Below, piece after piece: positions 33,752 to 43,276 of a stretch of 64,000 nt of DNA. The notes under the pieces were generated by a model that was not told where the DNA came from, did not search any database, and saw only the letters and a program-made list of their open reading frames with translations. Origin of the DNA: SPDF01 sp963812085. GTDB lineage: Bacteria; Gemmatimonadota; Gemmatimonadetes; Gemmatimonadales; GWC2-71-9. Both the position numbers and the translations under genes were made by a program. Positions within the stretch are counted from its first letter, which is position 1. Each line of letters starts with the position of its first letter. The DNA lies in the NCBI GenBank assembly GCA_963812085.1, contig CAWETL010000003.1:496001-560000 (forward strand), read 5' to 3'.

Positions 33752-35703
33752 TGGCCCGGGTCCAGGCGCGACTGGGACTCCTGCAAGCCGTCCTCGGCGT
33801 TGCGTTCCTGGTGGTGCTGGGACGGGCGGCCCAGGTACAGCTGGCGCAGGGCGGGCGGTACGCGGCCGAGGCCGCACGCACCCGCACCGAAGTGCGGACG
33901 CTCGAGGCGCGCCGGGGCACCCTCTACGATCGCCGCGGGCTTCCCCTTGCCGTGACGCATCAGTCCTATCGCGTCGGCATCGCGCCGAACGAGGTGACGG
34001 AGCGCGCCGCCCTCATCCGGGTGGCGTCACGCCAGCTCGGCGTCCCCGCGGCGACTCTGCAACGCGGCTTCGCCTCGGGAAAGCCCTATCTCTACTTCTA
34101 TGGCCCCTACACGGCGTCGGATGTCGAGCCGCTCCGGAACTTCAGGGGCGTGCACTTCGAGGGCGTCTTCCTCCGGATCTATCCGTCGCAGCAACTGGCG
34201 GGCCGGGTCATCGGCCGTGTGGGCCCGGACGGCCAGGCGGCGTCCGGACTGGAGCGCGCCCTCGGACCGCTGATCACGGGCGCCCCCGGGGAAGAAGTGG
34301 TTCTCAAGGATCGACGCGGGCGGCGGTACGAGTCGCCGGGGCGGCTTCGGCGGGACCCGGTGCCCGGCAACGACGTCGTCCTGACCATCGACGCCGAACT
34401 GCAGGACATCGCCGAGCAGAGCCTCGCGGAGACGGTACAGGAGTTCGACGCCCTGGGCGGCGACATCATTTTTCTCGACCCGCACACCGGCGAGATCCTC
34501 GCGGTCGCCTCGCAGAAGGACGGCCAGCCGGACCTGATGGCGTTCACCGAACCGTTCGAGCCCGGGTCGACGGCCAAGATCTTCACCGCCGGCGCCCTCC
34601 TTTCCCTCGAGCGCGTGGACTCGACTGACAAGGTGAGCGGCGAGAACGGCGAGTGGGACATGCCGCTTCCGAACGGACGGGTGCGCCACGTCAAGGACGT
34701 CCACGCCCAGCCGGGGATGATCACGCTGGCCCAGGCGATCGAGGTGTCGAGCAATATCGGGATGGCCAAGTTCTCGCAGCGGCTGCGTCCGGAGGAGCAG
34801 TTCGAGCAGTTGCGGGGGTTCGGGTTCGGTGCGCCGGTCGGCATCGAGCTGCCCTCGGAGTCCCGCGGCGTGCTTCGCCGGCCCGACCGGTGGCAGCCGG
34901 AGCTGAGCCGGGCCAGCGTCGCGATGGGGTACGAATTCGAGGTCACGGCGCTGCAACTGGCCAGTGCCTACGCCGCGATCGCCAACGATGGCATCCTGCT
35001 CACGCCGACGCTGGTGCGCGAGGTGCGTGCGCCGGACGGCACGGTGCTCTATCGGCACCAGCCGGAGCCGGTGCGTCGGGCGGTGTCGCCCGAGGTGGCG
35101 GCCAGGCTGCGGGAGTTCCTGCGGCTGGCGAGCGGGCGCGGCGGCACCGGTGGCGCGGCGCAGGTGGGCACCTACGGCGTCCTGGGGAAGACCGGCACCG
35201 CGCATCGATTCGAGAACGGGCGGTACGTCGATGAATACGTCGCGTCCATGGCCGCGATGTTTCCCGCCGACGACCCGCAGTTGGTGGTCGTCGTCAAGAT
35301 CGACGCGCCGCACTCCGGCGAAATCTACGGCGGCGAAGTCGCGGCGCCGGTGGTGCGGACGATGCTCGAGCAGGCGCTCGCCTCGAAGCGCGCCGCGTTC
35401 GACCGCGCGCGGCTGAACACCGCAGAGCCCGCCGCCCCGATTTCGTCGGCGGCGCGGCCGTCCGGCGACCAGCCGCCGCCCTCGCGGGTGGCGGTGCCGT
35501 GGCCGGTCCCCGTTGATACCGCGAAGCCAGCCGCCGTCGCGGTGCCGCAGGTGAAAGGGACGAGCGTTCGCGCCGCCGCGCTCGCGCTTCATCGGCGCGG
35601 ATTCCGCGTCTCGGTCGTGGGCGCCGGCCGCGTCACCCGGTCTGACCCCGCGGCCGGCGAGAGCGCGCCCGCCGGCGCCACCGTACACCTTTGGGCGGAG
35701 TGA
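33751..35703 (+). CDS. ftsI: Septal transpeptidase FtsI/PBP with C-terminal PASTA domain
   Basis: Class B penicillin-binding protein of 650 residues that crosslinks septal peptidoglycan. N-terminal membrane helix (LLQAVLGVAFLVVLGRA), then the dimerisation domain (TLEARRGTLYDRRGLPLAVT). The transpeptidase domain has catalytic Ser273 in STAK (273-276), SSN at 333-335 and KTG at 480-482. After a Pro/Ala linker, the last 65 residues form one PASTA domain (VPQVKGTSVRAAALALHRRG). PASTA is classical for Gram-positive PBP2x, and also appears in SpoVD-like proteins. It directly precedes murE. Confidence 0.95.
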   Translation: MARVQARLGLLQAVLGVAFLVVLGRAAQVQLAQGGRYAAEAARTRTEVRTLEARRGTLYDRRGLPLAVTHQSYRVGIAPNEVTERAALIRVASRQLGVPAATLQRGFASGKPYLYFYGPYTASDVEPLRNFRGVHFEGVFLRIYPSQQLAGRVIGRVGPDGQAASGLERALGPLITGAPGEEVVLKDRRGRRYESPGRLRRDPVPGNDVVLTIDAELQDIAEQSLAETVQEFDALGGDIIFLDPHTGEILAVASQKDGQPDLMAFTEPFEPGSTAKIFTAGALLSLERVDSTDKVSGENGEWDMPLPNGRVRHVKDVHAQPGMITLAQAIEVSSNIGMAKFSQRLRPEEQFEQLRGFGFGAPVGIELPSESRGVLRRPDRWQPELSRASVAMGYEFEVTALQLASAYAAIANDGILLTPTLVREVRAPDGTVLYRHQPEPVRRAVSPEVAARLREFLRLASGRGGTGGAAQVGTYGVLGKTGTAHRFENGRYVDEYVASMAAMFPADDPQLVVVVKIDAPHSGEIYGGEVAAPVVRTMLEQALASKRAAFDRARLNTAEPAAPISSAARPSGDQPPPSRVAVPWPVPVDTAKPAAVAVPQVKGTSVRAAALALHRRGFRVSVVGAGRVTRSDPAAGESAPAGATVHLWAE

Positions 35704-35705
35704 TC

Positions 35706-37166
35706 ATGCTGTCCTGGGATGACTTGCTGAAAGCGCTGAGGCGTGAGGGTGTCCTGGTGTCCGTCGCGGGAGGCCCGGCGCAGTTGACCGGGCTGGCGGT
35801 GGACACGCGGGCGCTGCAGGCCGGCCAGCTCTACTGCGCGGTGCGCGGCTCGACGGTGGACGGCCACCAGTTCGTCGCGGACGCGGTGCGGCTCGGGGCA
35901 GCGGCCGTGATGGTGGAGGCATCCGCCGGGGCGACGGTGCCGGAGATCCTCGTGAACGACGGACGGAAGGCCGCCTCCGCCGCGGCCCGGGCGTGGTACG
36001 GTGATCCCGCCGCCTCGATGACCCTGATCGGCATCACCGGCACCAACGGCAAGACGACGACCACGGGCCTGGTTCGGCACCTCTTCAACGCTGATCGCAC
36101 GGCCGGCAGCATCGGCACCCTCGGCGCCTTCGACGGGGCGGGGAAGCCGGTGCCGTCCACCGCCGGAAGCCTCACGACGCCAGGGCCGGTGGACCTGCAC
36201 GCCACCTTTGCGGCCCTCCGCGCGCGGGGCGTCACCCACGTGGCGATGGAAACCTCCTCGCACAGCCTCGACCAGGGCCGGCTGGACGGGCTCTCCTTCG
36301 CCGCGGGGATCTTCACCAATCTCACGCGGGAGCACCTCGATTACCACCGCACCATGGAGCACTACCTGGCGGCCAAGCTCCGCCTGAGCGCGTTGCTCGC
36401 GCCCGGCGGCGTCGAGATCGTGAACGCCGACGATCCCGCATGGGCGGCCATCCCGCCGGGCCCCCGCCGGGTGTCGTTCGGTGTGTCGCCCGACGCGGAC
36501 GTGCGTGCGGAGGGAGTGAAGCTGGAGGCCGGGGGGAGCCGATTCCGGCTGGCCGGCACCTATGGGAACGCCGAAGTGCACATCCCGCTCATGGGCGAAT
36601 TCAACGTCTCCAACGCCCTGGCGGCCGCCGCCTGCGCCCTGGCGCTGGGCCTCCCGCTGGAGGAGGTCGTCCGCCGCCTGGCCGAGGCGCCGCAGGTTCC
36701 CGGGCGGATGGAGCGGCTTGCCGACGGCCCGATGGTGGTGCTGCGCGACTACGCCCACACGCCGGACGCGATGACCCGTGTGCTCGCGACCCTTCGTCCA
36801 TTGACGCCCGGCCGCCTGTTCCTGGTCTTCGGCTGCGGCGGCGACCGTGATCGCGGGAAGCGCCCCGAGATGGCGCGCATCGCGGTCGAGGGTGCGGACG
36901 TCGTAGCGATCACATCCGACAACCCGCGCACCGAAGATCCCGAGCGGATCCTCGACGACATGGAAGCCGGCATGGGCGGGGCGCCGCACCTGCGGATCAC
37001 GGACCGGGAGGTGGCCATCCAGCGCGTGCTGGAACAGGCGAAGGAAGGCGACACCGTGCTCCTCGCCGGCAAGGGACACGAGACCTACCAGATCATCGGC
37101 ACCAAGAAGCACCATTTCGACGAGCGCGAGATCGTGAGTTCGGCGCTGCTCGGACGGCGCGCGTGA
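35706..37166 (+). CDS. murE: UDP-MurNAc-tripeptide synthetase MurE (meso-DAP type)
   Basis: 486 residues. Adds the third amino acid to the UDP-MurNAc stem peptide. The Mur ligase P loop is GITGTNGKTTTTG with Lys116. ETSSHSLDQGR and ITREHLDYH-like segments follow. The acceptor-recognition loop DNPR at 405-408 (SDNPRTEDP) is the meso-diaminopimelate signature. I chose the ATG at 35706, 7 bases after a GGAG. A GTG at 35700 overlapping the ftsI stop is an alternative. Ends overlapping murF by 4 bases. Confidence 0.96.
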   Translation: MLSWDDLLKALRREGVLVSVAGGPAQLTGLAVDTRALQAGQLYCAVRGSTVDGHQFVADAVRLGAAAVMVEASAGATVPEILVNDGRKAASAAARAWYGDPAASMTLIGITGTNGKTTTTGLVRHLFNADRTAGSIGTLGAFDGAGKPVPSTAGSLTTPGPVDLHATFAALRARGVTHVAMETSSHSLDQGRLDGLSFAAGIFTNLTREHLDYHRTMEHYLAAKLRLSALLAPGGVEIVNADDPAWAAIPPGPRRVSFGVSPDADVRAEGVKLEAGGSRFRLAGTYGNAEVHIPLMGEFNVSNALAAAACALALGLPLEEVVRRLAEAPQVPGRMERLADGPMVVLRDYAHTPDAMTRVLATLRPLTPGRLFLVFGCGGDRDRGKRPEMARIAVEGADVVAITSDNPRTEDPERILDDMEAGMGGAPHLRITDREVAIQRVLEQAKEGDTVLLAGKGHETYQIIGTKKHHFDEREIVSSALLGRRA

Positions 37167-38515
37167 ACTGGACCAGCGACAGCATTCGGGAGGCCCTCGA
37201 GCTGCCTGCCGCGCCCGGCGCGCCGCGCCAGTACTCCGGGGTGTCCACCGACACCCGAACCCTGCCCGAGGGCTCGCTGTTCGTGGCCATTCGCGGTGAG
37301 CGGTTCGACGGGCATGCGCACCTTGCCGAGGCGGCGGCGCGTGGGGCGGGCGGGGCGGTGGTGCAGGCGGGCACCGGCCGGGTACCGGGGCTCGAGTACT
37401 TCGAGGTGCCCGACACGGTGGTCGCTCTCGGCCTCCTCGCCCGGTGGCGGCGGCGGGCCATCACGGGTCCGGTGGTGGCGGTCACGGGCACCAACGGGAA
37501 GACGAGCACCAAGGAGATGCTGGCGGCCGCGCTTCGCACGCGGTTCCGGGTGCACGCTACGCGGGCCAACCTCAACAACCTGATCGGCGTGCCGCAGACG
37601 ATTCTCGAGGCGCCGGACGGCACGGAGGCGCTGGTCATCGAGGCGGGCGCGAGCGTGCCCGGGGAAATCGGGCAGTACCGCCGGATCATCGAGCCGACGG
37701 TATCGGTGGTGACGAACGTCTCCGCCGGCCACCTCGAGGGGTTCGGTTCGCTCGAGGGCGTCCTGGCGGAGAAGCTCTCGCTGGTCGACGGGGTCCCGCT
37801 GGCGGTGGTGGGAACGGAGCCGCCGGAGCTGACGGCCGGTGCGCGCAAGCTGGCCCGCCGCGTCGTGACCGCCGGGCTCGAAGGTGCCGAACTGCGCCCG
37901 CGGTCGGTGACGCTCGACGCCGCCGGGCGGGCCACCGTCTCCACGGATCAGGGCCGGTTTACCCTGCCGCTCCCCGGCCGGCACCTGGCGGCGAACGCCA
38001 TGCTGGCCTGGGCGGTGGCCATCCACCTGGGGCTCGACCCACGTGCAGTGGGCCGCGCTCTCGAGTTGCTCGAAGTTCCCGGCGGGCGGGGACAGGTGAT
38101 GGAAGCGGGCGGCCTCACCATCCTCAACGACTGCTACAACGCCAACCCACTTTCATTCCGCGCGGCCATCGCGACGGCCCAGGCGATGCGCGGCGCACGC
38201 CGGCTGGTGTTCGTGGCGGGGACCATGCGTGAGCTCGGCGCCGAGTCGCCGGTCCTCCACGCCGCCGTCGCCAGGGAACTCGTGGCGCTCCGGCCCGAGG
38301 TGCTCGCCGCCGTCGGTGAATTCGTCCCGGCCCTCGAGGCCCACCGGGCCGAACTGGGGGATCGCCTCGTGACCGCCCCCGACGTCGCCGCCCTCGGCTC
38401 GGCGCTCGCTTCCCGGCTGGCGGGGGGAGAACTCGTGGTGCTGAAGGCATCCCGTGGCGTGGCGCTCGAACGTATTATTCCCCTGCTCACCCCGCGCGTC
38501 GCTCCCGGAAGCTGA
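37163..38515 (+). CDS. murF: UDP-MurNAc-tripeptide-D-Ala-D-Ala ligase MurF
   Basis: 450 residues. ATP-dependent addition of D-Ala-D-Ala to the UDP-MurNAc-tripeptide. GVSTDTRTLPEGSLFVAIRG near the N-terminus and the P loop VTGTNGKTSTKEM (Lys113) are typical. NDCYNANPLSFRAAI is the MurF-specific C-terminal motif. No fused Ddl or Alr; alr is elsewhere in the window at 56085 and ddl is not seen. GTG start inside the murE stop. Confidence 0.96.
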   Translation: MNWTSDSIREALELPAAPGAPRQYSGVSTDTRTLPEGSLFVAIRGERFDGHAHLAEAAARGAGGAVVQAGTGRVPGLEYFEVPDTVVALGLLARWRRRAITGPVVAVTGTNGKTSTKEMLAAALRTRFRVHATRANLNNLIGVPQTILEAPDGTEALVIEAGASVPGEIGQYRRIIEPTVSVVTNVSAGHLEGFGSLEGVLAEKLSLVDGVPLAVVGTEPPELTAGARKLARRVVTAGLEGAELRPRSVTLDAAGRATVSTDQGRFTLPLPGRHLAANAMLAWAVAIHLGLDPRAVGRALELLEVPGGRGQVMEAGGLTILNDCYNANPLSFRAAIATAQAMRGARRLVFVAGTMRELGAESPVLHAAVARELVALRPEVLAAVGEFVPALEAHRAELGDRLVTAPDVAALGSALASRLAGGELVVLKASRGVALERIIPLLTPRVAPGS

Positions 38516-38521
38516 GGCCCG

Positions 38522-39649
38522 ATGTTCTACTACTGGCTGGCCCCGCTCGGAAAGCAGTTCATCCTCTTCAACCTGTTCAACTACCTCGCCTTCCGGGCGG
38601 CCGGCGCCGGAGTCACCGCGCTGGTGCTTTCGTTCCTGATCGGGCCGGGGGTCATCCGGCGCCTCCGGGCGCACAAGATCGGCCAGATCATCCGCGCCGA
38701 GGGACCGGCCAGCCACCAGGGAAAGCGCGGCACACCGACGATGGGCGGGCTCATCATCCTGCTGGCGACGATCCTCCCCACGTTGCTCTGGGCCCGGCTC
38801 GACAACCGCATGGTGATCGTCGCGATGCTGGCGACGCTCTGGATGGGCGGGATCGGGTTTCTGGACGACTACCTGAAGATCGTCCAGGGGAAATCGCGGG
38901 GGCTGGTGGCCAAGTGGAAGTTGGCGGGCCAGTGCACCTTCGGTCTCGCCCTGGGCCTCTACCTGCTGTTCTTTCCCGTCGTCCCGGTCGGTACGATCCC
39001 GGCCACGGCCACGACGCTGCCCTTCTTCAAGTACCTGGTGCTGAACTTCGCGCCGTGGCTCTTCGTCGCGTTCGTGGTGTTCGTCATCACGGCGTGGAGC
39101 AACGCCGTCAACCTGACCGACGGCCTCGACGGACTGGCCACCGGGCTGACGGCGGTGGCTGCGGCGGCCTTCGCGGTGTTCGCCTATCTCTTCGGGCGGG
39201 TGGACTTCACCAGCTACCTGAACCTCTTCCACCTGCCCGGCGCCGGGGAGCTCGCCGTTTTTTGCGCCGCCCTGATGGGGGCCGCGCTCGGCTTCCTCTG
39301 GTTCAACGCGCATCCGGCGGAGGTCTTCATGGGCGATACCGGCAGCCTGGCCATCGGCGGGGCATTCGGGACGGTCGCCATCCTGCTCAAGGCCGAGTTC
39401 CTCCTGGTGCTCATCGGCGGAGTCTTCGTGGCGGAGGCGGTTTCCGTGATGCTCCAGACGTCGGTGTACAAGTGGTTCAAGCGCACCCGGGGCCGCGAGT
39501 ACGCCGACGCGCACAAGGTGTTTCGCATGGCGCCCCTGCATCATCACTTCGAAAAACTCGGCTGGGCGGAGACCACGGTGGTCACCCGGTTCTATATCCT
39601 CGGCATCCTCTGCGCGCTGGTGGCGCTGGCCACCCTCAAGGTGCGCTGA
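38522..39649 (+). CDS. mraY: Phospho-MurNAc-pentapeptide transferase MraY
   Basis: 375 residues with about ten membrane helices. It transfers phospho-MurNAc-pentapeptide to undecaprenyl phosphate, forming lipid I. Signatures: GTPTMGGLIIL, GFLDDYLKI (the DD of the Mg site), AVNLTDGLDGLATG, WFNAHPAEVFMGDTGSLAIG and APLHHHFEKLGW. All catalytic segments are intact. Starts 6 bases after murF; overlaps murD by one base (TGATG). Confidence 0.97.
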   Translation: MFYYWLAPLGKQFILFNLFNYLAFRAAGAGVTALVLSFLIGPGVIRRLRAHKIGQIIRAEGPASHQGKRGTPTMGGLIILLATILPTLLWARLDNRMVIVAMLATLWMGGIGFLDDYLKIVQGKSRGLVAKWKLAGQCTFGLALGLYLLFFPVVPVGTIPATATTLPFFKYLVLNFAPWLFVAFVVFVITAWSNAVNLTDGLDGLATGLTAVAAAAFAVFAYLFGRVDFTSYLNLFHLPGAGELAVFCAALMGAALGFLWFNAHPAEVFMGDTGSLAIGGAFGTVAILLKAEFLLVLIGGVFVAEAVSVMLQTSVYKWFKRTRGREYADAHKVFRMAPLHHHFEKLGWAETTVVTRFYILGILCALVALATLKVR

Positions 39650-40998
39650 TGTTCGAGGCATGGCGCGGCGCCGGACGCGAGGTGGCGGTGCTGGGGCTGG
39701 GGAAGAGCGGCGTCGCGGCCGCGCGTCTGCTCAAGGCGCACGGCGTGGTAGTGTACGCCTCGGACGCCGGGCAGGGCGCAGGCGTGGCGGCCGAGGCGGC
39801 CGGACTGGTGGCGCTCGGCATCGCGGCCGAGGCAGGCGGGCACGACCTCGCCCGGATCGGGGACGCCGTGGCGGCGATCGTCTCGCCGGGGATTCCGCCC
39901 GAAGCGGCCGCGCTCGTCACGGCGCGGGCGGCGGGAGTCGAGGTCCTGGCGGAGGCGGAGCTCGGCCTCCGGTGCCTGCCTGGCACCCGCGTGCTCGCCG
40001 TGACGGGGACGAACGGCAAGACGACCACCACCGCGCTCATCGCGCACCTGCTGCAGGCGGGCGGGCTCCGGGCCGGGTCCGCCGGCAACATCGGGCGGCC
40101 GTTGAGCGAGGTCGCACTCGAATCCTCGCCGCCGGACTGGCTGGCCGTCGAGCTCTCGTCCTTCCAGCTCCACGACATGCCGACCCTGGCCCCGGCTGCG
40201 GGCGTGCTCACCAACCTCGCGCCCGATCATCTCGACCGGTATCCCTCGCTCGAGGAGTACTACGCCGACAAGGCGCGGCTCTTCCGGAACGCCTCGCCCG
40301 GCTCGATCTGGATCAGCAACGCCGACGACGAGGAAGTGCAGAAGATGGTGGCCGGCGTGCCCGGCAGGCACCAGTGGTTCTCGACGGTGTACCGCTCCGA
40401 CGGCTGGTACGACCGGCGCGGGGCGTTGCTCCGGCTTGGCGGGGAGCCGTTGCTGCCCCGCGCGGAGCTGCGCTTGCTCGGCGATCACAACGTGGCCAAC
40501 GCGCTCGCGGCCGCGCTGGCCGCGTCGGTGGCGGGAGTCGGGATCGCCGCGCTCGCGGAGGGGCTCCGGAGCTTCCGGGCGCTGCCGCACCGGCTCGAGC
40601 CGGTGCGGGAAGTCGGCGGGGTGCTCTGGATCAACGACAGCAAGGCGACGAACATCGCCTCGACGGAAGTGGCGCTCAGCGCCCTCGACCGGCCCTACGT
40701 GCTGCTGCTCGGCGGCCGGCACAAGGGCGAGCCGTACACGCGACTCGCGCCGCTCCTTGCGCCGCGCTGCCGGGCCGTCGTGGCCTACGGCGAGGCGCGT
40801 CCATTGGTGGTCGCCGATCTCAAGGGGGCGGTGCCGGTGGTGGAGGCGGGGCCGTTCGACGAGGTCCTGACCGAGGCGAGGCGCCTGGCGAGCCCTGGAG
40901 ACGCCGTGCTGCTGTCGCCGGCGTGCTCGAGCTACGACATGTTCAAGAACTACGAGGAACGCGGGGCCCGATTCCGCGCGGCGGTCGAGGCGCTGTGA
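39649..40998 (+). CDS. murD: UDP-MurNAc-L-Ala-D-Glu ligase MurD
   Basis: 449 residues. Rossmann-like N-terminus (VAVLGLGKSGVAAARLL), P loop VTGTNGKTTTT (Lys124), GNIGRPL, ELSSFQLHDM, LAPDHLDRY, and the late WINDSKATNIAST motif followed by LLLGGRHKG. It adds D-glutamate to UDP-MurNAc-L-Ala. Intact, in contrast to the next three genes. Ends overlapping ftsW by 4 bases (GTGA). Confidence 0.96.
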   Translation: MFEAWRGAGREVAVLGLGKSGVAAARLLKAHGVVVYASDAGQGAGVAAEAAGLVALGIAAEAGGHDLARIGDAVAAIVSPGIPPEAAALVTARAAGVEVLAEAELGLRCLPGTRVLAVTGTNGKTTTTALIAHLLQAGGLRAGSAGNIGRPLSEVALESSPPDWLAVELSSFQLHDMPTLAPAAGVLTNLAPDHLDRYPSLEEYYADKARLFRNASPGSIWISNADDEEVQKMVAGVPGRHQWFSTVYRSDGWYDRRGALLRLGGEPLLPRAELRLLGDHNVANALAAALAASVAGVGIAALAEGLRSFRALPHRLEPVREVGGVLWINDSKATNIASTEVALSALDRPYVLLLGGRHKGEPYTRLAPLLAPRCRAVVAYGEARPLVVADLKGAVPVVEAGPFDEVLTEARRLASPGDAVLLSPACSSYDMFKNYEERGARFRAAVEAL

Positions 40999-42141
40999 GC
41001 GCGCCGGTCGCCCGGCATCCGGGCGAGCTTCGCTGGGAGACCCGGCTCCTGACGGTGGTCACGGCCACCCTCGTGGTGTTCGGCATCGCGAACGCCTACG
41101 GGGCGCTCAGCCTCCAGACGAAGGGGGACGTGGGCGCGGAGTTCGCGCTCCGCCAGGTGATCGGCGCGCTGATCGGGCTGCTCGCGCTGAGCGTCGTCTC
41201 GCGGATCGACTACCACCTCTGGCGCCGGCTCGCGTGGCCGATCCTGTTCGTGACGATCGTCGCGCTGCTGGTGCCGCTTCTTCCCGGGACGGAGCGGATC
41301 GCGAGGTCGGTCAACGGCGCCCGGCGCTGGATCGACATCGGACCGATCAATTTTCAGCCCTCGGAGATCGCGCGCCTCGCCATCGTCATCTGGTGCGCGA
41401 TGCTCGCCGCCAAGAAGGGGCTCCAGGTCAGGGAGTTCAAGAAGGGGGTGCTCCCGTTCCTGGTCGGCATCGGGATCGTCTCGCTCCTCATCTTCCTCGA
41501 GCCCAACCTGTCGATGGCCACGCTCGTGGCCCTCGCTCGGCATGGTGGTGCTCTTCACGGCGGGCGCCAAGATCGGCCACTTCATCGTGCTCGGCTTCGG
41601 CGCCGTGCTGCTGGTGTACGAGAAGATCCAGTCGGCCCAGTACCGCATGGCCCGGCTGACCACGTTCCTCAACGGCGGCGACGGCAGCGACGCCGCCAGC
41701 ATGCAGATCCACCAGTCGCTGGTCGGCATCGGTTCCGGCCGGCTCTTCGGCGTCGGCTTCGGCCAGGGCCAGCAGAAGCTCTTCCTCCCCTATGCGTACT
41801 CGGACTTCCTCTTCAGCACGATCGGCGAGGAGTGGGGATTTCTCGGCGTGGTACTCGTGGTCCTGCTCTTCGGGATCTTCCTCTGGCTCGGGTTCCGCAT
41901 CGCGCGGAGCGCGCCTGATCCGTTCGGCCAGTTCCTCGCCGCCGGCATCACGGCGATGATCGGCATCACGGCCGGCATGCACATGGCCGTTTCGCTCGCG
42001 CTCATGCCGACCACCGGGCTCACGCTGCCCTTCATGTCGTACGGCCGCTCCAGCCTCGTCATCTCGCTCGTCGCGACCGGCATCCTCGTCAACATCGGCC
42101 GGATGCGCGGCCGGCCCCCGCGGGACGCCGCGGCCGCGTGA
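40995..42141 (+). CDS. ftsW: FtsW, SEDS peptidoglycan glycosyltransferase; one-base frameshift
   Basis: Septal glycan polymerase and partner of FtsI. The N-terminal part from GTG 40995 gives several membrane spans, GARRWIDIGPINFQPSEIAR and FLEPNLSMATLVAL in one frame. From 41536 the protein continues in the next frame: LGMVVLFTAGAKIGHF, then HQSLVGIGSGRLFGVGFGQG, FSTIGEEWGFLG and LPFMSYGRSSLV. Removing one base (for example G41535 in CCTCGCTC) restores a full-length FtsW of about 381 residues with ALLGM at the join. All core motifs are present across the two frames. Either a sequence error or an inactivating mutation; the first is far likelier for an essential gene. Confidence 0.9.
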
Positions 42142-43227
42142 GCACTGTCCTCATCGCCGGCGGCGGGACCGGCGGGCACCTGATGCCCGCCCTCGCGCTG
42201 GCGGCCGAGCTGCGGCGCCAGCGGCCCGACCTCGAGCCGCTCCTGGTCGGTGCGGTGCGGGGCATCGAGAAGTCGTTGCTCCCCACCCGGGACTTCCGCT
42301 ACGTGCTGCTGCCGGCGGAGCCGCTGTACCGGCGACAGTGGTGGAAGAACTGTCCGCTGGCCGATGGTGGCCGGACGGCTCCTGGGTTCGGTCGGCGCGC
42401 TGCTCGACCGCGAGCGCCCCGTGGCGGTGCTCGGCACCGGCGGGTACGCCTCCGCGCCCGTGGTCTACCTGGCTGGCCGACGCGGCATCCCGACCGCCAT
42501 CCAGGAACAGAACGCATTTCCCGGCCTCGCGACGCGCCTCCTGAGCGGCAGGGTCCGGCACGTCTATCTCGGCGCGCCCGAGGCGCGCGGCCACCTTCGG
42601 ATGGGCAAGCGCGTGGAAGTATTCGATACGGGCAACCCGATCACTCCCCCCGATCCGTCGCGCGCGCCTGCCGCGCGGCGCCGGTTCGGCCTGGCGGGCG
42701 ATCGGCCCGTGGTGCTCGTCACCGGCGGGAGCCAGGGGGCGGTGGCACTCAACGAGGCCACGGCGGGCTGGCTCGACGCCGGCGGGGGCAAGGGCCTCAC
42801 CGTCCTCTGGGCCACCGGCCGCGGTTCCTACGAGCGGTTCCGGCGGTTCCACTCGGCGCCGGACGTCCAGGTCTTCGACTTCCTCGATCCGATCGCCGAC
42901 GGCTTTGCCGTGGCGGACCTCGTCGTCGGTCGCGCCGGGATGATGACCTGTGCGGAACTGTGCGCGTGGGGGTTGCCGAGCATCCTGATCCCGCTGCCGA
43001 CGGCGGCGGCGGATCACCAGACCTTCAACGCTCGGGCACTGGAGCAGGCGGGCGCCGCCCGGATGCTCCCCCAGGCCGAACTCACTCCCGCCCGGCTGGG
43101 CCAGGAGATCGCCGGCCTCCTGGAACACGGCGAGGCGCGCCACACCATGGCCCGGGCCGCCCTGGCCCGTGGCCGACCGGGAGCCTCGGCCGAGATCGTG
43201 TCGCGACTTTTGACGCTTTTGGGGTAG
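42138..43227 (+). CDS. murG: MurG, lipid II-forming GlcNAc transferase; one-base frameshift
   Basis: Adds GlcNAc to lipid I at the cytoplasmic membrane face. From GTG 42138 the first frame gives VLIAGGGTGGHLMPALALA and EPLYRRQWWKN. From about 42352 the next frame gives VRWPMVAGRLL, GTGGYASAPVVYLAG, TGGSQGAVALNE, VVGRAGMMTCAELCAWGLPS and PTAAADHQTFNA. Deleting T42351 joins the halves as WWKN-VRWPMVAG, exactly the family sequence, giving about 362 residues. Start overlaps the ftsW stop (GTGA). A single extra base is the only defect. Confidence 0.9.
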
Positions 43228-43276
43228 CCCCGCTCTTTCGCAACTCGTGGTAAGATTTTACATTAGCTCAATTCCA

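Noticed and set aside
41530..41540. Programmed ribosomal frameshifting in ftsW
   Set aside because: No slippery heptamer or downstream structure is apparent, and the neighbouring murG and murC carry similar unrelated indels.
43228..43276. Promoter in the AT-rich gap before murC
   Set aside because: TAAGAT and TTGACG occur, but not with acceptable spacing to each other.
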